A stretch of 64,000 bases of DNA, from NCBI GenBank assembly GCA_034687125.1, contig JAQGBZ010000009.1:434001-498000 (forward strand), written 5' to 3'. Below are positions 38,706 to 51,054 of the stretch, piece after piece. Each line of letters starts with the position of its first letter. The first letter of the stretch is position 1. A program made the translations under genes and the position numbers. The stretch comes from Neelides folsomi. Its lineage: Eukaryota; Arthropoda; Collembola; Neelipleona; Neelidae. Under the pieces are notes generated by a model that had not been told where the DNA came from, did no database searches, and was given only the letters and a program-made list of their open reading frames with translations.

Positions 38706-39260
38706 TTCGTCCGGTGTCTTTGACTTTGAGTTTGGTGTAAGAGGAAAGGAAGTGAAGAGTGAAGAAGTCACGACCGTCACTCGTCTTTATATTGTTACTT
38801 GTCGTGATAGAGATGGGAGAGTTTGCGCCGGGTCGGCCCCTCAGTCTCACCAGGAATTTCGCCGGATATTCTCCCTCTGCCCGTCTCACTCCCTAACATG
38901 TATCCTCCCCAATAGTGACATTCTCAACTGCCTGGCAAAAAGACCAACTGCTCCTTTTTTATAGTTATAGAGACCACAGTGGGGGAATGAATCCATATAG
39001 GGGAATTAACCCGCAATTTATCCATACTTTTTATTATAACCAGACAAGATCTCCAGAGATATGCAATGAAATTCGAACGTGACACAACGATAGAATGATA
39101 AATACATTACAATTGATACTTGCATAAAAAGATCATATACCTAATAGTACAAATATATGTATGGTATATTTATTCATATCAAACTATTGTGACTACATAC
39201 AAATAATCTGTATAACTTAGTCGTATAGCTAGTTGTTATACCATATTTAGCTGATTCATG
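38706..39260. other. Metallothionein promoter region
   Basis: Apart from the TATA box and an imperfect metal-response-like core near 38824, nothing is supported. Confidence 0.45.
38786..38791 (-). promoter_or_regulatory. TATA box of metallothionein gene
   Basis: TATAAA on the minus strand in ACAATATAAAGACG, 81 bp upstream of the start codon, a normal distance for a short 5' UTR. Confidence 0.6.
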
Positions 39261-40857
39261 TCATAGAAATAAATCCAAAAGAGCGAATTCTTGACCAGTG
39301 ACAAATACCACGTTTTCCAAGCAATCAAGTGAATAGACGCCATTCGGGAAATTCTTAACTGAAGCCATCAACTATTGAATATATAGAAAGTATTATGGAT
39401 GTAATCAATGGATTTGACATTTTAATATCGATAAGAATCGGAAATTTACCTTGTGACTGTGTTTGTTGATGACCGATATTGAAGGAAGTTGAGTTCCGCC
39501 GACAAGGATGAAGTCATTTTTATAGAATTTGGCCGTATAGAGACGTCTGGATGGAATTTTATTGCTCAGCTTGTCAAAGACAGAGAGGCTACTGAGGGTT
39601 TTGTATTCGCTCCTTCTTCCTCCTGAATGTCCACTTGAAGATCCAACAGAGGATTCGTCACATTCGAACCGATCAATTAATTTCCCACATTCGTATGACC
39701 AAATCTCCAATGACGATTTTTGTCTCCAAGACGCAGAGCAGATCTTAAAAAGAACACTTCTCATTTGATTGCATATCAATTCAATTCAATTCTATGATAA
39801 GTACACGCCAAAGTATTCATATATAGGTACAAAGGTATGGTATATTCATATTTGTATTTGTATTTATATGGGAAATTAAAATTTCCAACTTCTGATCCTC
39901 TTGAATTGATGCTCAAACCCTCGCCGCAGATCTGGGGGCCATAAAACTCCCGAAAGCTTTTTGGAAGGCGAAGGTCGAAAAAAGTGACAGTTTGATTCCA
40001 ACCACCTGTGAGGATCTCATTGGGACGATTGGGATTGTACATGACTGAATATATCCGTTGAAACTCAGCTTTACAATCAAACCTTAAATACCAATCCAAT
40101 TAATATTGAATTTACATGTTTACTGTATTAATCAACTAACTTTCTGACTGTATTGATTATGCAACTATCTCTATTGAGAATTGAGAAACAATTAAAATGC
40201 TGGTTAAAAATACGGCGGTTTGTAGGACTTGAGGAGTTTCCTCGTTTCATCATCATAGACATTGAGAATTCCATCTGCTCCAGCAGTTGCAAAAGTGTTT
40301 GCCGTTGGAGAATAATCGCAAGTTAGGATCTCCCTTTTTTCCTCTATCGTGTGAAGTGGATTGGAGACTGGATAGAAATAAGTTCTGATCTTCCCATTAG
40401 AAACTGCCAATTTGATCCATTAATTAAGAAACCGGATTGGAAGGGGCGTACATGTGACAATGAGGATTTTGTTGGAGCCTCCGTTGGACGAAGGCCTGAA
40501 TGAGAGCGAAGTGGCCGAAAAACCTCTCGAGTCCTTTGACCTTCCTTCATTCAGCTTGTACAGAATGTTGGGTTTGTCTTTCTCGAAGATGTTGACGGCT
40601 CCGTTGGACAAACCGACGCCAGCCGCCGAGCCATCACAATTCAATTTGACAGACAAACATGTGGCCTCGTTGGTTCTGGAAGATCAACATTTTTTATTTA
40701 ACTTTCATCTAATAAATATCAACATGTCAGTTAAAATGAGTTTAATCATTATACAAAGCAATATTAAATGGGTCGAATTTACAAACGTGTTAAATAGGAT
40801 TTTGATTTTATTGTCGATTTCACTCTGTTCAATTATCGACCCCGTTCTGCGTTTCAT
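39261..40857 (-). CDS. WD40-repeat protein of unknown role
   Basis: Six exons on the minus strand: 40787-40857, 40452-40675, 40229-40403, 39890-40082, 39450-39743, 39261-39371, giving 355 residues. At least five WD-type blades are visible: LSVKLNCDGSAAGVGLSNGA, LTCDYSPTANTFATAGADG, YSVMYNPNRPNEILTGGWNQ, ICSASWRQKSSLEIWSY and YTAKFYKNDFILVGG. The insert REFYGPQICGEGLSINSRG is characteristic of a widespread but poorly studied WD40 subfamily in protists and invertebrates. A beta-propeller scaffold is likely; no enzymatic motif is seen. The third intron boundary (AA|GTCCTA) has a weak donor. The first ATG follows a TTTAG, so an upstream exon cannot be ruled out. Confidence 0.78.
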
Positions 40858-41497
40858 CTAAATATAAAAACTTTTATGTTAACCGCTTTAAAAACAGTTT
40901 TTTTATTTAGAGGAATATATTTTGATCTTTCTTTCTATCTTTCTTTCAAATCTTTCTTTTGTCTTTCAGACAAATGCGAATTTAAATTGTTAAATAGTTA
41001 AGGTTCACAGTTGTTGATCCAAATGATATTTGACAACGGCAAAGTTAAATCAATATCTTTTGAAGGTCTAAACATGCGAATACCGATAGACTCGGCATTT
41101 CCATCCGCAAATCCATGGTTGAACAAAGAAGAAAAGAAAATTCATTTTATATGATTCCATTGGGGACGTTTGAGAATTCAAAAGTAATAAGGTATAAATA
41201 GTGCGATTGATCAAACCGCTGAAATTATATCTTTTCACGTTTTCACGGATTTCACGTAAATTTTTACACAATTTTTCGTTTTGTAAACGACTTGTCGTTA
41301 ATTTCATTTAAATGTACTTTTAACTCTTTTACTTTAATGACCATGGAACGAAATAAAAAACGAAGCGAGTTGTTAAAGAAGAATTACTTTTTGTTGATAG
41401 TAATTCTGATCTTAAGCAATTAATAGTTGAATCTCTCTTCCACTATTATCCTTTGTTGAATCTAGGGCTAATAAAAGGGAAATCTGGGAAATAGAAG
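40858..41497. other. Divergent promoter region of the WD40 gene and TAF1B
   Basis: 640 bp between two genes transcribed away from each other. No clear core promoter motif. Confidence 0.45.
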
Positions 41498-44400
41498 ATG
41501 GAATCAGATAATGAAGACAATGTCACAGTTCACGAGTTGGAACCATGCGAAACTTGCGGTCGGGACGATTTTTATACAGAAGAAGGCTTTTATTACTGCA
41601 ACAATTGCCACACTCAGTCACAGGTGATAATTATTTTAAGAGTTTTTGTAATAATCTTGTTCAATTTTATAATAATTAAATTGTAAATTTTAATGCTAAA
41701 AGGATGCTCGAAGCTTTGCAGAGGAGGTCTCTTTTATGGCAGACACTTCTCTCCGTCATGCCAAAGTTTTACGATCCAATACCCCATCTGAAGTATCTGC
41801 AGTGTCAGAAGAAAGTATAAAATTAACTAATAATTTCTGTTGTTAAATGAATGAGAGGGTTTAAATTCATTTTAATTTTCAAGCAACGGTGAATCTACTC
41901 AGTCACTGGGAAGCGTTTAATTTTGCATTGAATACATTAACAAATCGGCTCATTGAAATTGGATTTCCCGAATTGTTGAGAGATCGGGTGTTTTTACTCT
42001 GGACGAGATATTTGATGAAGAGACAAGCCATCTTGGTCTCAACAACATCAGTGGAGCCATCAAGAATAACCTTGAAAGAAAGAAGGAGGTTAACATTTAT
42101 AATATTCTCAAAAAATATTAATGAATCAAGTTCAATATTACAATTTATGGTATTTTTAAGGAATGTTTGGGCTTTGTACGATGAAACGCCTTATTTTAAA
42201 GAAGATCAAGAAAAGCGGAGCAAGATTCGAAAACAGAAGAGAAAGGAAGATCAAGAGAAAAAACGAGAGGAAGATCTTTTAGAAAATCCCAGGATCATGT
42301 CACTTTCTCAAAAAAAGCGAAAACTGAATATAGAAAGAGTAGGAAAGCATTTAAAATATATCATTAACTATTTAAATATTCATTTTATGCTACAATTAAT
42401 CCTAGTTTCAATAAATAATAATATTTACGATTTGTTCATTTAGAAAAAAGCTCATGAGAAGGAATATTTAGAACATGCTACATCGATGATCGAGGAAGAT
42501 GCCGCTTACGATTCTTTTTCTCTTCCTCCGTTAGTGGATGAAGTTCCGCGAAAGAAACAAAAACTTCGTTTGACCGAACAGGCCGAAATCGTCAAAACAG
42601 CCATGAAAGATTACGTTCAACTTATACCCTTTCCAATGACCTCTAGATGTGGGGGCATTACAACAAAAGAAATATTGAAAGCGTCCCAAATACTCGACAT
42701 TGAGCAGTTTTCGTTTAAATACGTATACATTATTTTGTTCGTTGCTTTGCGTCAATTGGGATTCAATGTCATCTTCACCGATATCAAGCAGTAATATACA
42801 AAGTTAAATATGATATTACATGTTAATTCACTAATGAATATAAAAGTATCATTAAAGTATGCAATTACAATTAATTGAATCTCCAAATGTTAAAATTCAT
42901 AATCTTACTTATAATGATATTATAATTTAGGTTATTATATGACGGGACTTTGTATATTCGGAATTTCGACGCTCTCTTCCCACTCAACCTCCAACCCTAT
43001 ATTCGCAGTAAATCCAATAACATATTTGGAATTCATTGTGATGAATACATTTCTCTTCACGGCTCAGTCCAAGATTTCATTAACTACACTCAAATCAAGT
43101 TTAGATATCCAAAGATGGAATCTTTTTTACCAAAATTTGCTCAGGATCTTGTTTTTCCAGGTAATTTATGATTTACATTACATTTCCAAGATCATAATAT
43201 CATTATTCATTTTAAATTAATTTTATTTAAAAACAATTTTAAATAAATAATAACTATTTCAAATAATTGTTTAATTCACAGATGAATTTAACGAACTTTT
43301 GGAAAAGATCGTCAAATTGTATCCATTAGGGCTGCTCATGAAGAACATCAAAATACATAAAAAGTTTGAAATATTTGTTGAAGTGTGGATTGTGGCGTTC
43401 AACATCACAATCCTCAAAATGCTCTTCGGCCTCGACGACGTCACGGAATATTACCAATCGGAATTTGCACAAAAGTTAAATCATCTCATTGAAAAGGCCA
43501 AGAAGCGCAACGAGAAATGGAAAGATGAGCCGATGGATGACATTGAGTTGTTTGATATTCAACAATGGTTCTCTTACACGCGTTACAAGAAAAGACTCAT
43601 CGACAATGAATTGATTCTTACGCCACTTTTTAATCCTTTCGCCAAAATGAACCTCAAAAAGACCCACCAATTGATTAATACAATTGGGAAACGACATTGT
43701 AATTTAACCCTTTTATAAAATTATAATATATTTTGTATTACAATGGTTCTTTAATTTAATGATTCTTAAATTTAATTACAGTAAAAGTCAAACCAAGACA
43801 ATACGGAGATAATAAAACAATTGAAGGTGCCAAGAATTTGGCCTCGATGTTCAGTGAAATGAGTAAAGATGATTTGAAAGAATGGGAAGAACCCAATTAC
43901 ATGGCAGCTCCATTGCCCACTGAAAGTGTTGTGAAGGATTTTGAAGCCGTAAGGTCAAAAGCCAATTTTCCAAATATGCGTCCGGAGTTTCTCCGAAAGA
44001 AGTTTGAGGCTCAAAGAATTGACTTTATTTACAACCCTGGGAAATATTTACCTCTCATTTTTGCTGCTGGATATAAACTGCGAGTCATCAGAGGTGATGC
44101 TGTGAATTATAAAAAGCTCAAGAAACGAGTCGAAAAGAAAAACACCCTTTTGCTTTTCCAACCCTATAAAATATTTGATGATTCTATCAGAAATGACTCG
44201 GCCACAATGAATTCTTTAATTGAGCACTGTGCTTTGATGATTAATGGATCCGACAAGAGAAAAATTGAACCTCTTTGTCTCACCATTAAATCTCATGTCA
44301 ATTTTCTTTTTGAGACGTTTGCAAATCGCTGTCGTTTGGAAGCCGTCCCGCTAATCGATGAAAATTTAGAAAAAATGGGCGATTATTATCTGTAATTTAT

Positions 44401-44769
44401 CAATAATTTGTTTAAATATAAAACTTGTAATATAACGATTAATAATGTAATAATTCATATTTCTGATTTTCCCACAGTACTAAAACCCGAACGGAAAGAC
44501 AATCTCAGATGCTTATCAAAAGGCTAAACAAAAAGCGGGAAGAGTTAGAAAAGGAAAAAAAGGAAGCCGAAGAGAAAGCAAGAGAGAAGAAACAAAGAAA
44601 AAAAGAGTATGATAATGAACGAGCTAAAAAACTTCGCTTGAAAAAAGAAGAAACTTCTGAAGTGGAAGTTACAAAAAAGAAGAAAAAGGAAAAGAGAAAC
44701 ACTGAAGAAGCTCCCGAAGCAGAAGTTACAAAAATGAAGAAAAAGAGAAACACTGAAGAAGCTCAATAA
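41498..44769 (+). CDS. TAF1B: TAF1B/RRN7-like RNA polymerase I initiation factor
   Basis: Nine exons: 41498-41623, 41703-41814, 41884-42088, 42161-42338, 42444-42790, 42931-43160, 43282-43698, 43782-44391, 44478-44769, giving 838 residues. The N-terminus holds a C2-type zinc ribbon (EPCETCGRDDFYTEEGFYYC then NNC), the hallmark of TAF1B, the TFIIB-related subunit of the SL1 factor that recruits RNA polymerase I to rDNA. The B-reader-like and cyclin-like regions follow (LLSHWEAFNFALN, FKYVYIILFVALRQLGF). Lys/Glu-rich inserts at about residues 160-210 and a long basic coiled tail make it larger than the human protein (588). The 72-bp intron between 42089 and 42160 has no stop in frame, so a retained form would add 24 residues. 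Nuclear/nucleolar. Confidence 0.82.
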
Positions 44770-45250
44770 TGTATTTTTCTCATTATAATTTTCTTAATTG
44801 CCCACATTAATCACGCTTTGAGATCTATTTTAGAATTTTTTTTATTTTGACATATTAAATTTTATTGATTAAATAACGTTAATAGCATTTATTCTATTTA
44901 CTCTATATATTCTATTTGTGTTTCGAATTTGTATATTGAACTGATGAACTGATTGTATATTAAATTGTAATTGTTATATAGCACACTTGTTTCATTCACT
45001 TAATTCCAATTAGAATTACACTACTCGAGTACACCAACAAGTTTATCCGATCATTATAACAATATTAATCAAATATTGACTAGAAGTATTTTAATAAGGT
45101 ATTAGTATACATTATAACAAGAATGTGTATATTGGTATAATGTAAATATTAAAAAGTTTCAGCTAACATCTATAATAGTAAACATTTTTCAAGCACCTCT
45201 ACTACATTGAGTTCAAATCACTCTCAAGACTAATTGAAAAGATTGTCGCG
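44770..45250. other. Convergent 3' spacer
   Basis: Lies between the 3' ends of TAF1B and the coiled-coil gene. AT-rich; nothing supported. Confidence 0.5.
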
Positions 45251-47629
45251 TCAATTTCCATTGTCTTCATCTTTTTCCTCAATTTCCTCCTCATCGTCTT
45301 CTTTGAGCATTTTTTCAAAGGACGCGGATCGCTTAACACTGAAATCGAAAGTTGTGTCACTGTCAATTGGACTTGACGACTTTTCTGCTTTTTTCTTTGT
45401 GTTCAGCTTCATCAAATCTTTTTTCTTTTCAAGACTTGCGAGTTGTTCTTTCAGTAGCGGGATTTCTCTGTCAAGACGGGAAAGATAGGCCTCGAATTGA
45501 GGACCGCTTGTGAGTTTGAATACACCGCTTCGTTCAACGTCACCCGTCCATCTTTCTTCTCTCGCTAGTTTTAGTTCCTTGTCGAATCCCCATCGTTGGT
45601 CCTCTGTCTGGAGCTTCAAATTATACTAAAAGGGTTTTATTACATATTACATTAGTCCAGTAATTCATATTTATACCAAGTTAATAGTTTTACAATGTTG
45701 ACTAAAAGTAAGATAGGTAAGTATAATATAAGAGATATTTTTGGTAAAATACCAAAATAAATTCTACAATTCTAATTGTAATATGAAAATCATTATTTTC
45801 AAAATTTTACTTGAAGCAGTTTCTCGGCAGTTAATTTCGCTTCGGCTACTCTCGCAGATTGGAGAGCCAACCGGTTTTGTAGAACTTTTTGTTTCGTGAT
45901 TCTGTCCAAAAGCGAAGGGTCTGTAAGAAGGGAAGACAAAGGCATTTTCTTGGGAATCTTCATCGCCGAAGAGGCAATAAATCCCTCAAGGTTCTTCTGA
46001 TCTCTTTCCAAAGTCATCATTGACTTCTCCGTCCAAAACAATTGTTTCTTCACCCCTTCCAATTTTTCCATTTTATGAAGAAATCCATTTTCTTTCCTCT
46101 TGGCCTCGTCCAATTTCCGTTTCAAATCCCTGACCATTCCTTCCAAATGCCAGATTTTCTTCCGATAGCTCACAATTTCATTCTCTCCTTTGTCGGCCTT
46201 CTCGAGACTGCGGATGGAGTTTTGGGGGATTTTTTCCAAGAGACGTTTCCGTTCTTGAAGATTCCTTTGAATCACCCCGTCAATTGCTTTCTCTTGAGCA
46301 CAAGTTTTCTCAAGCTCAACTTCCAGCCTTTTCTGAAGAGTTGTCAAGTTCCGGTTTTCACTTTGGACACCCAGAAGCTTTTGGTTCAATTCGGCAATTG
46401 CAGACCGAAGGCGGACATTTTCCCTCTTGATGGTCTCCAAAGCTAATTAAAAATAACAAAATCATTGAGATTTTATCATTTTAGGCATATAATTAATTTT
46501 TATATACATATTAGTTACTACTAATAATAATTACTACATCATTTGGTATTTACTCAAGCTGTTTTTATTTCCTTCGCTGACTCGAAAATCTAATTCTTCC
46601 CTCCAATGAAAAACTTGTCGACCGAGTTCTTCCATTCTTTGACGAGAAATGTCCAATGTTTCCTTAAAATTCACAATATTTAAATTATCTTAAATTTTTG
46701 TTAATCTTAAATATCTATTATAAAAATATACTAAAATTTAATTAAGACTAGCTTTTGTATCAAGGAGGTGTTTGTCCGAGATGTCATGCTTCCACTTTGA
46801 ATCTTTATTTTCATCCTGGAGGTGTTTCATATTTGTGATGATATTGGTAAGTTCGTTTCGCAATTGAAGTAAAACTGCCTCTTGGGTTTTTTCCATTTCC
46901 CCAAGAAAGTCGACACGTCGGGCGAGATCGATGTTGATTCCACTTTGAACTCGTCGTTCTGTGTCAACTTCTAAAAGCGTATTCCGAAGGGTGATTTTGT
47001 CCCTCTCGGCCTCCTCTTTTTCCTCTTCTGCTCGACGTCGTTCATTGTCTTTCACAGCCACGTCGTGGGACAACCAACGACGTTCTCGTTCAAGTCCAGC
47101 CAACTTCACTTTCAACTTCCGAACTTCCTTTTCCTTCTCAAGACCAAAGCGACGTTCTTTCTCAGCCCGACGACGCTGAGTGTCTTCATCCGCAGCTTTC
47201 TTATCAAGGGCACCCTTTAGTTGCGTATTCTAATTAACAATTAAAATATTTTAATTTCCAGATATTAAATTTCAAGTTCGATTATCTAAATTTTGAGATT
47301 TTTAAATGAAATTAAACCGAGAATAGTTGTGATTGTAGGCTTTTCTCCATTATTTTCCTCTTTTGCTCGTTGGATTGAAGAAGTGAATTTTTGAGGAGGA
47401 CGTCTTTGCTCAATTGGTTGATGGCATCATCTTTGACCACAAGTGCCCGACTTTGGACATGGGTATTCAAAAGTGACCTTTCGATTCGTGTCACATGGGC
47501 ATCGTATTGTTTCTCGACCCGGGTCAACTTTTCCATCCAGAATTCCTCTACTGGGTTGATTTCTTTTCGATGGCCGCAGACGACCAAACCCTTGGTAGTT
47601 TTCATCTTTTCGCCGCTTTCTCCGTCCAT
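45251..47629 (-). CDS. Long coiled-coil protein, unknown family
   Basis: Five exons on the minus strand: 47318-47629, 46753-47229, 46554-46662, 45811-46442, 45251-45625, giving 634 residues. It begins MDGESGEKMKTTKGLVVCGH. Most of the chain has Lys/Glu/Leu/Arg heptads, as in KVKLAGLERERRWLSHDV and RLRSAIAELNQKLLGVQS. The end is acidic (KEDDEEEIEEKDEDNGN). There is no signal peptide or membrane segment. The exon 2-3 joint only keeps frame if a GC donor (AAA|GCTAGT at 46752-46747) is used; a GT four bases further would shift frame. The length and shape resemble ciliary or cytoskeletal coiled-coil proteins, but I cannot name the family. Confidence 0.72.
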
Positions 47630-47724
47630 TACCGCAACACTTTAGCTTAAAATTATTTTACCAGATGCTGTGGATTAATTAATAGATTAATAAAATAAAC
47701 TAATATAAAATTGGTTATAAGAAA

Positions 47725-47922
47725 CTAAAATGGTCCAGAAGTATCCGCCCTGTTGAGTTCACCAATTTTCCCAATATCATAAACTCCACATGGGAAAGGG
47801 GGAAATTGATCAAACTGGGCTCTTGATTTGTCAATTGTTTCATTCCACACGAAACTCCCTATGTACCAATGAACGAGTAAAAATAAGAAAAATGGTCTTA
47901 ATAAAGTTGGTTGTTCAGTCAT
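47725..47922 (-). CDS. Possible 65-residue membrane or secreted peptide
   Basis: A single open frame with an ATG, a hydrophobic segment (LLRPFFLFLLVHWYIGSFVW) and a mixed-composition tail (FPPFPCGVYDIGKIGELNRA). The residue mix looks coding, unlike the chance frames nearby. It could be a mitochondrial or ER micro-protein. It lies 96 bp upstream of the coiled-coil gene on the same strand. No family recognised, and no conservation can be judged here. Confidence 0.35.
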   Translation of the reverse strand: MTEQPTLLRPFFLFLLVHWYIGSFVWNETIDKSRAQFDQFPPFPCGVYDIGKIGELNRADTSGPF

Positions 47923-48126
47923 GACTTTGTTACTTACTTTTATTATTTAACCATTCGGTCATTAAAATCTCCATAAAAAGTATAAAACCTTTACTTATAA
48001 ATAAATAAAATTCTTCTAATAGTGTTTTTAAAACATTTAGCAAAAAATATGATTTCATAAATATTAACTTTAAAGTGAAATAATAGCTGGTGAAATATAT
48101 CTATTGTTTACAATATACAATATATG

Positions 48127-48445
48127 AAATAAATCAAATGAATGAATCCGGGTTAATAATTTAATGATTTTAGGAGAGCTTCATTCAAAATGGTGAAAGG
48201 TGAGCAAGGACAATTTGCTCAAAAGCACAATATGTTTGCTTCTGAGCAAATTGTCCTTGCTCAGAGCAACAGCTCTCCCAATTTACACTTATATTTGAGA
48301 ATAATTAAATTAACTTGATGTTTTTGGAAGAAGATTAAAATTCTCGATTAACTCATTGCTTTAACTTTCGTTTCTTTCACCATTTTGAATGAGCTCTCCT
48401 AAAATCATTAAATTATTAACCCGGATTCATTCATTTGATTTATTT
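48127..48445. mobile_element. 319-bp foldback element with nested inverted repeats
   Basis: The arm 48127-48199 is repeated as its reverse complement at 48374-48445, differing by a single base insertion (GAGCTTCATTC against GAGCTCATTC). Inside, the 21-bp stretch at 48201-48221 (TGAGCAAGGACA...) recurs as an exact reverse complement at 48243-48263, and each copy has palindromic ends (TGAGCAA/TTGCTCA). There is no ORF. It resembles a foldback or MITE-class element. No clear target duplication was found. Confidence 0.8.
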
Positions 48446-49253
48446 ATTTAATTACCAGGCATGATAGGCTTTTAATTTCCTCCCAAACAAAGGAGAATTT
48501 GTTAGGCCTTTATTTACAATTGATAAAAATTGTTTAATTGTCCAGGCGAAGTTGATGACATCTTCTTTTATCCGATTAAAATATAGGATCAAATTCTATT
48601 AAAAGCAACATAATATTTAAAAAGATTTTAATTGCATTATGAATTATAATTAATTTATCAATCAATTGTAATATATAAATGTAAAATATAAATTAAAAAT
48701 CTAACAATAAGTTTAATAAACCATGATAAGTATTTTGTATTTCGTATATGCAAAACCACCAGTTCACTTTTAAAAAATATTAATTTGGAAAAGTTTACAA
48801 TTTATGGAAATTCCAATTTTGAAATTGCCCGCGCTAAGTTTCCTTTCCCTTCTAAATTTATGTTAACTAAACTACGATAAGTATTTCTAACACGTTTCGG
48901 TATATGCAAAATGACACGTACATTGTTTAAAAAACTTTATTTTATAAATGTTGCAAAATGTCAAAATTTAATACATATTGTGAGTTTAAAAGTTTTGGCG
49001 ACCGAGTCCAAATAATTTTTAAACTCAACACTAGGTACATGGGTAGCTAAAACCGGACATATAATTACATTTAATATGTGGAAGTAAAATATCACTATAT
49101 CAACGTATATGAATATTTAGTATTAAAATAGAGTGGTATTACTAATGTACTTTATATATAGTACATTCGGAAATGTAATTCTTTAATTATATTTGTATAA
49201 AACTGAACATATCTGTAGTTCAAAAATTAAAAACAAATCTGAGAACAAGCGAA

Positions 49254-51054
49254 TTAGGCAAAAAGGGCTAAAATGGATAATGGGACTACAAATTTAAGAA
49301 GTGGGAAAGGCCAAGAACTGCCATTGGAAATTTGAAACTCGGCCTTTGTTTCTTTTTCTTCCATTTCATATTTCCCGGTATTTTTCTTCGGAACAATTGG
49401 CCATTCTTGATGAATTGACCTTGACCATTTGCGCCTTCCGTTTGTGTTTTGACCTCCGGGTCCTTTCCGCTTCCCCACAACGATCTCCTCTGTTGAGTCC
49501 GGTGGGGGCGGGGAAAATCTCGAAACCTCCACCTTCTCTCCAACCCCGTAACGAATCGGTTGATGACCTTCGTGGTTCTCTTGACGCCGATGTGGCTGAA
49601 AGTGCGTGTGATGGCGGTGAGAAGTTTGCTGACGTCTCACGCCGCTTATTGCACTCACTGTCCCATATTTGCTCTCCCCTCGGTAGCCAACCTAATTTGG
49701 GTAAATCTCATGTTAAAGATCATCAAGGATTTAACAACAGTTAGCCAAATATGGCTAATTGCTGCTCCATTTATTTATTAATAATCATTCCAATGCTCCG
49801 GTTTAAAGTAATTGATGATCAAGATACGGAGGATCTTTCAAGGGTAGATGGAGAGGAGATTGTGCGTGATTGAAGTTCTTACAGGTTTGCTCGTCTCCCG
49901 ATAAGGTAAAGAGGCTGTGAGAGGTTTATGGATCGTTTTGTGCCAAACGCAGCGGAGTTTCTGGGCCAAATCTCCCGCTTCTTGAATGGTCGGATCACTC
50001 TGAATAAGCAAAGTGTTTTCCATGAAGATCTCGTTACCTGGATCAGCTATGTAAATATGACTTATGAGATATTATGATGGCTAATATGATACCATTAATA
50101 AATTCATATTTATGTAAACTCAAATTTTATGATTCAAGTATCTGTAATATAAAGTGTCTAGTGTCTACATAAATCTCTTCTTATGTACCCGTATAGGTAT
50201 ATTTGTATTATAAAGGTACTTACCTTCAAGTTTGTCCCACAACTGCCCTTTGGTTTCCTTTGACCTCTTTTGTCTTTTCCGAGTTTCGGTTGAAGGCTGA
50301 GGTCCATCTTGGTAAATCGTCCCGCACTCACCCACAGGTATCAAAAACCTTCATAGACATATTCTTAAAATTCTTATTCAAACATTTACACGGTTCAAAT
50401 TGTACCATATAAATATAAATTTAAATCAACGAGCCAACTGAATGGAATTCCTCAAAAGACAATGAAAAAGATTAAAAAGCTCAAATCAAAGCTTTCCATA
50501 ACACAATAAGACAAAAACAACTTTAGAAAAACATTTATTTATATAAAAACTATGAAAAACTCGTATGAATGGACTCCAATTGTATCTAAAATCTAAAGGT
50601 GTATCAAAGAGGACAATTAAGTTCAAAACCCAGAGACAAAGAGCCGTCACGGTTCTCATGAGGAATTTATAGGAAAAAAGGCATCCGTTTGCACGAGCAG
50701 AATGGAAACCTTTCATCCCCAGTGCACTTCACACCACTAAATGAACATATAATTAAAGGAGTTAAATCTCACGTGTAATTGGTGAGTCGCTGGGTGTTGA
50801 GATCATTGGTGATGTAGCGACACCTTGGTTGGTCGTAGTGTCCAAGGGAGTAAGCGACTCCTTGGAAAGGCGAATTGAACTCCACATTGACCCGAATGCC
50901 CTCGTTGGTGCAATCGGCTTTGAGTTTGTTGAGGATTGTCCGGGCGGGCCGGGCGGCGGCGAGGACTTCCACTGACCTCTCCAAACCATATATTAATTAA
51001 GGTCGGAAAAATATTTCTTACCCAACAGAGTAGTAGGAGGAGGAAGGTCGCCAT
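49254..51054 (-). CDS. ZP-N-only membrane-anchored protein
   Basis: Five exons on the minus strand: 51022-51054, 50773-50978, 50224-50326, 49883-50029, 49254-49691, giving 308 residues. A signal peptide (MATFLLLLLCW...) leads into a zona pellucida N-type fold with its four cysteines: ADCTNEGIRVNVEFNSPFQG, DQPRCRYITND, GSCGTN and QKLRCVW. The strand motif ENTLLIQSDPTIQEAGDLA is characteristic of arthropod ZP proteins. A full ZP domain would continue with a ZP-C half, but here a low-complexity Arg/His/Pro-rich linker follows. The end is a hydrophobic tail (FPLLKFVVPLSILALFA), a GPI or membrane anchor. Two acceptors (before 50326 and 50029) were chosen for frame and family fit. It probably sits at an apical or cuticle-facing surface. 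Confidence 0.72.

Larger units (their letters stand above)
47630..49253. other. Gene-poor region with a foldback element
   Basis: Contains a possible 65-residue ORF (47725-47922, minus) and the inverted-repeat element at 48127-48445. Otherwise AT-rich. Confidence 0.5.

Noticed and set aside
41889-42443. Reading TAF1B exons 3-4 as one continuous exon
   Set aside because: The inserted residues are low-complexity and AT-driven, and a donor (AG|GTTAAC) and acceptor (TTTTTAAG) flank them in matching phase.
44505-44766. Antisense Phe/Ser-rich open frames
   Set aside because: They are mirror images of the Lys/Glu-rich tail of TAF1B.
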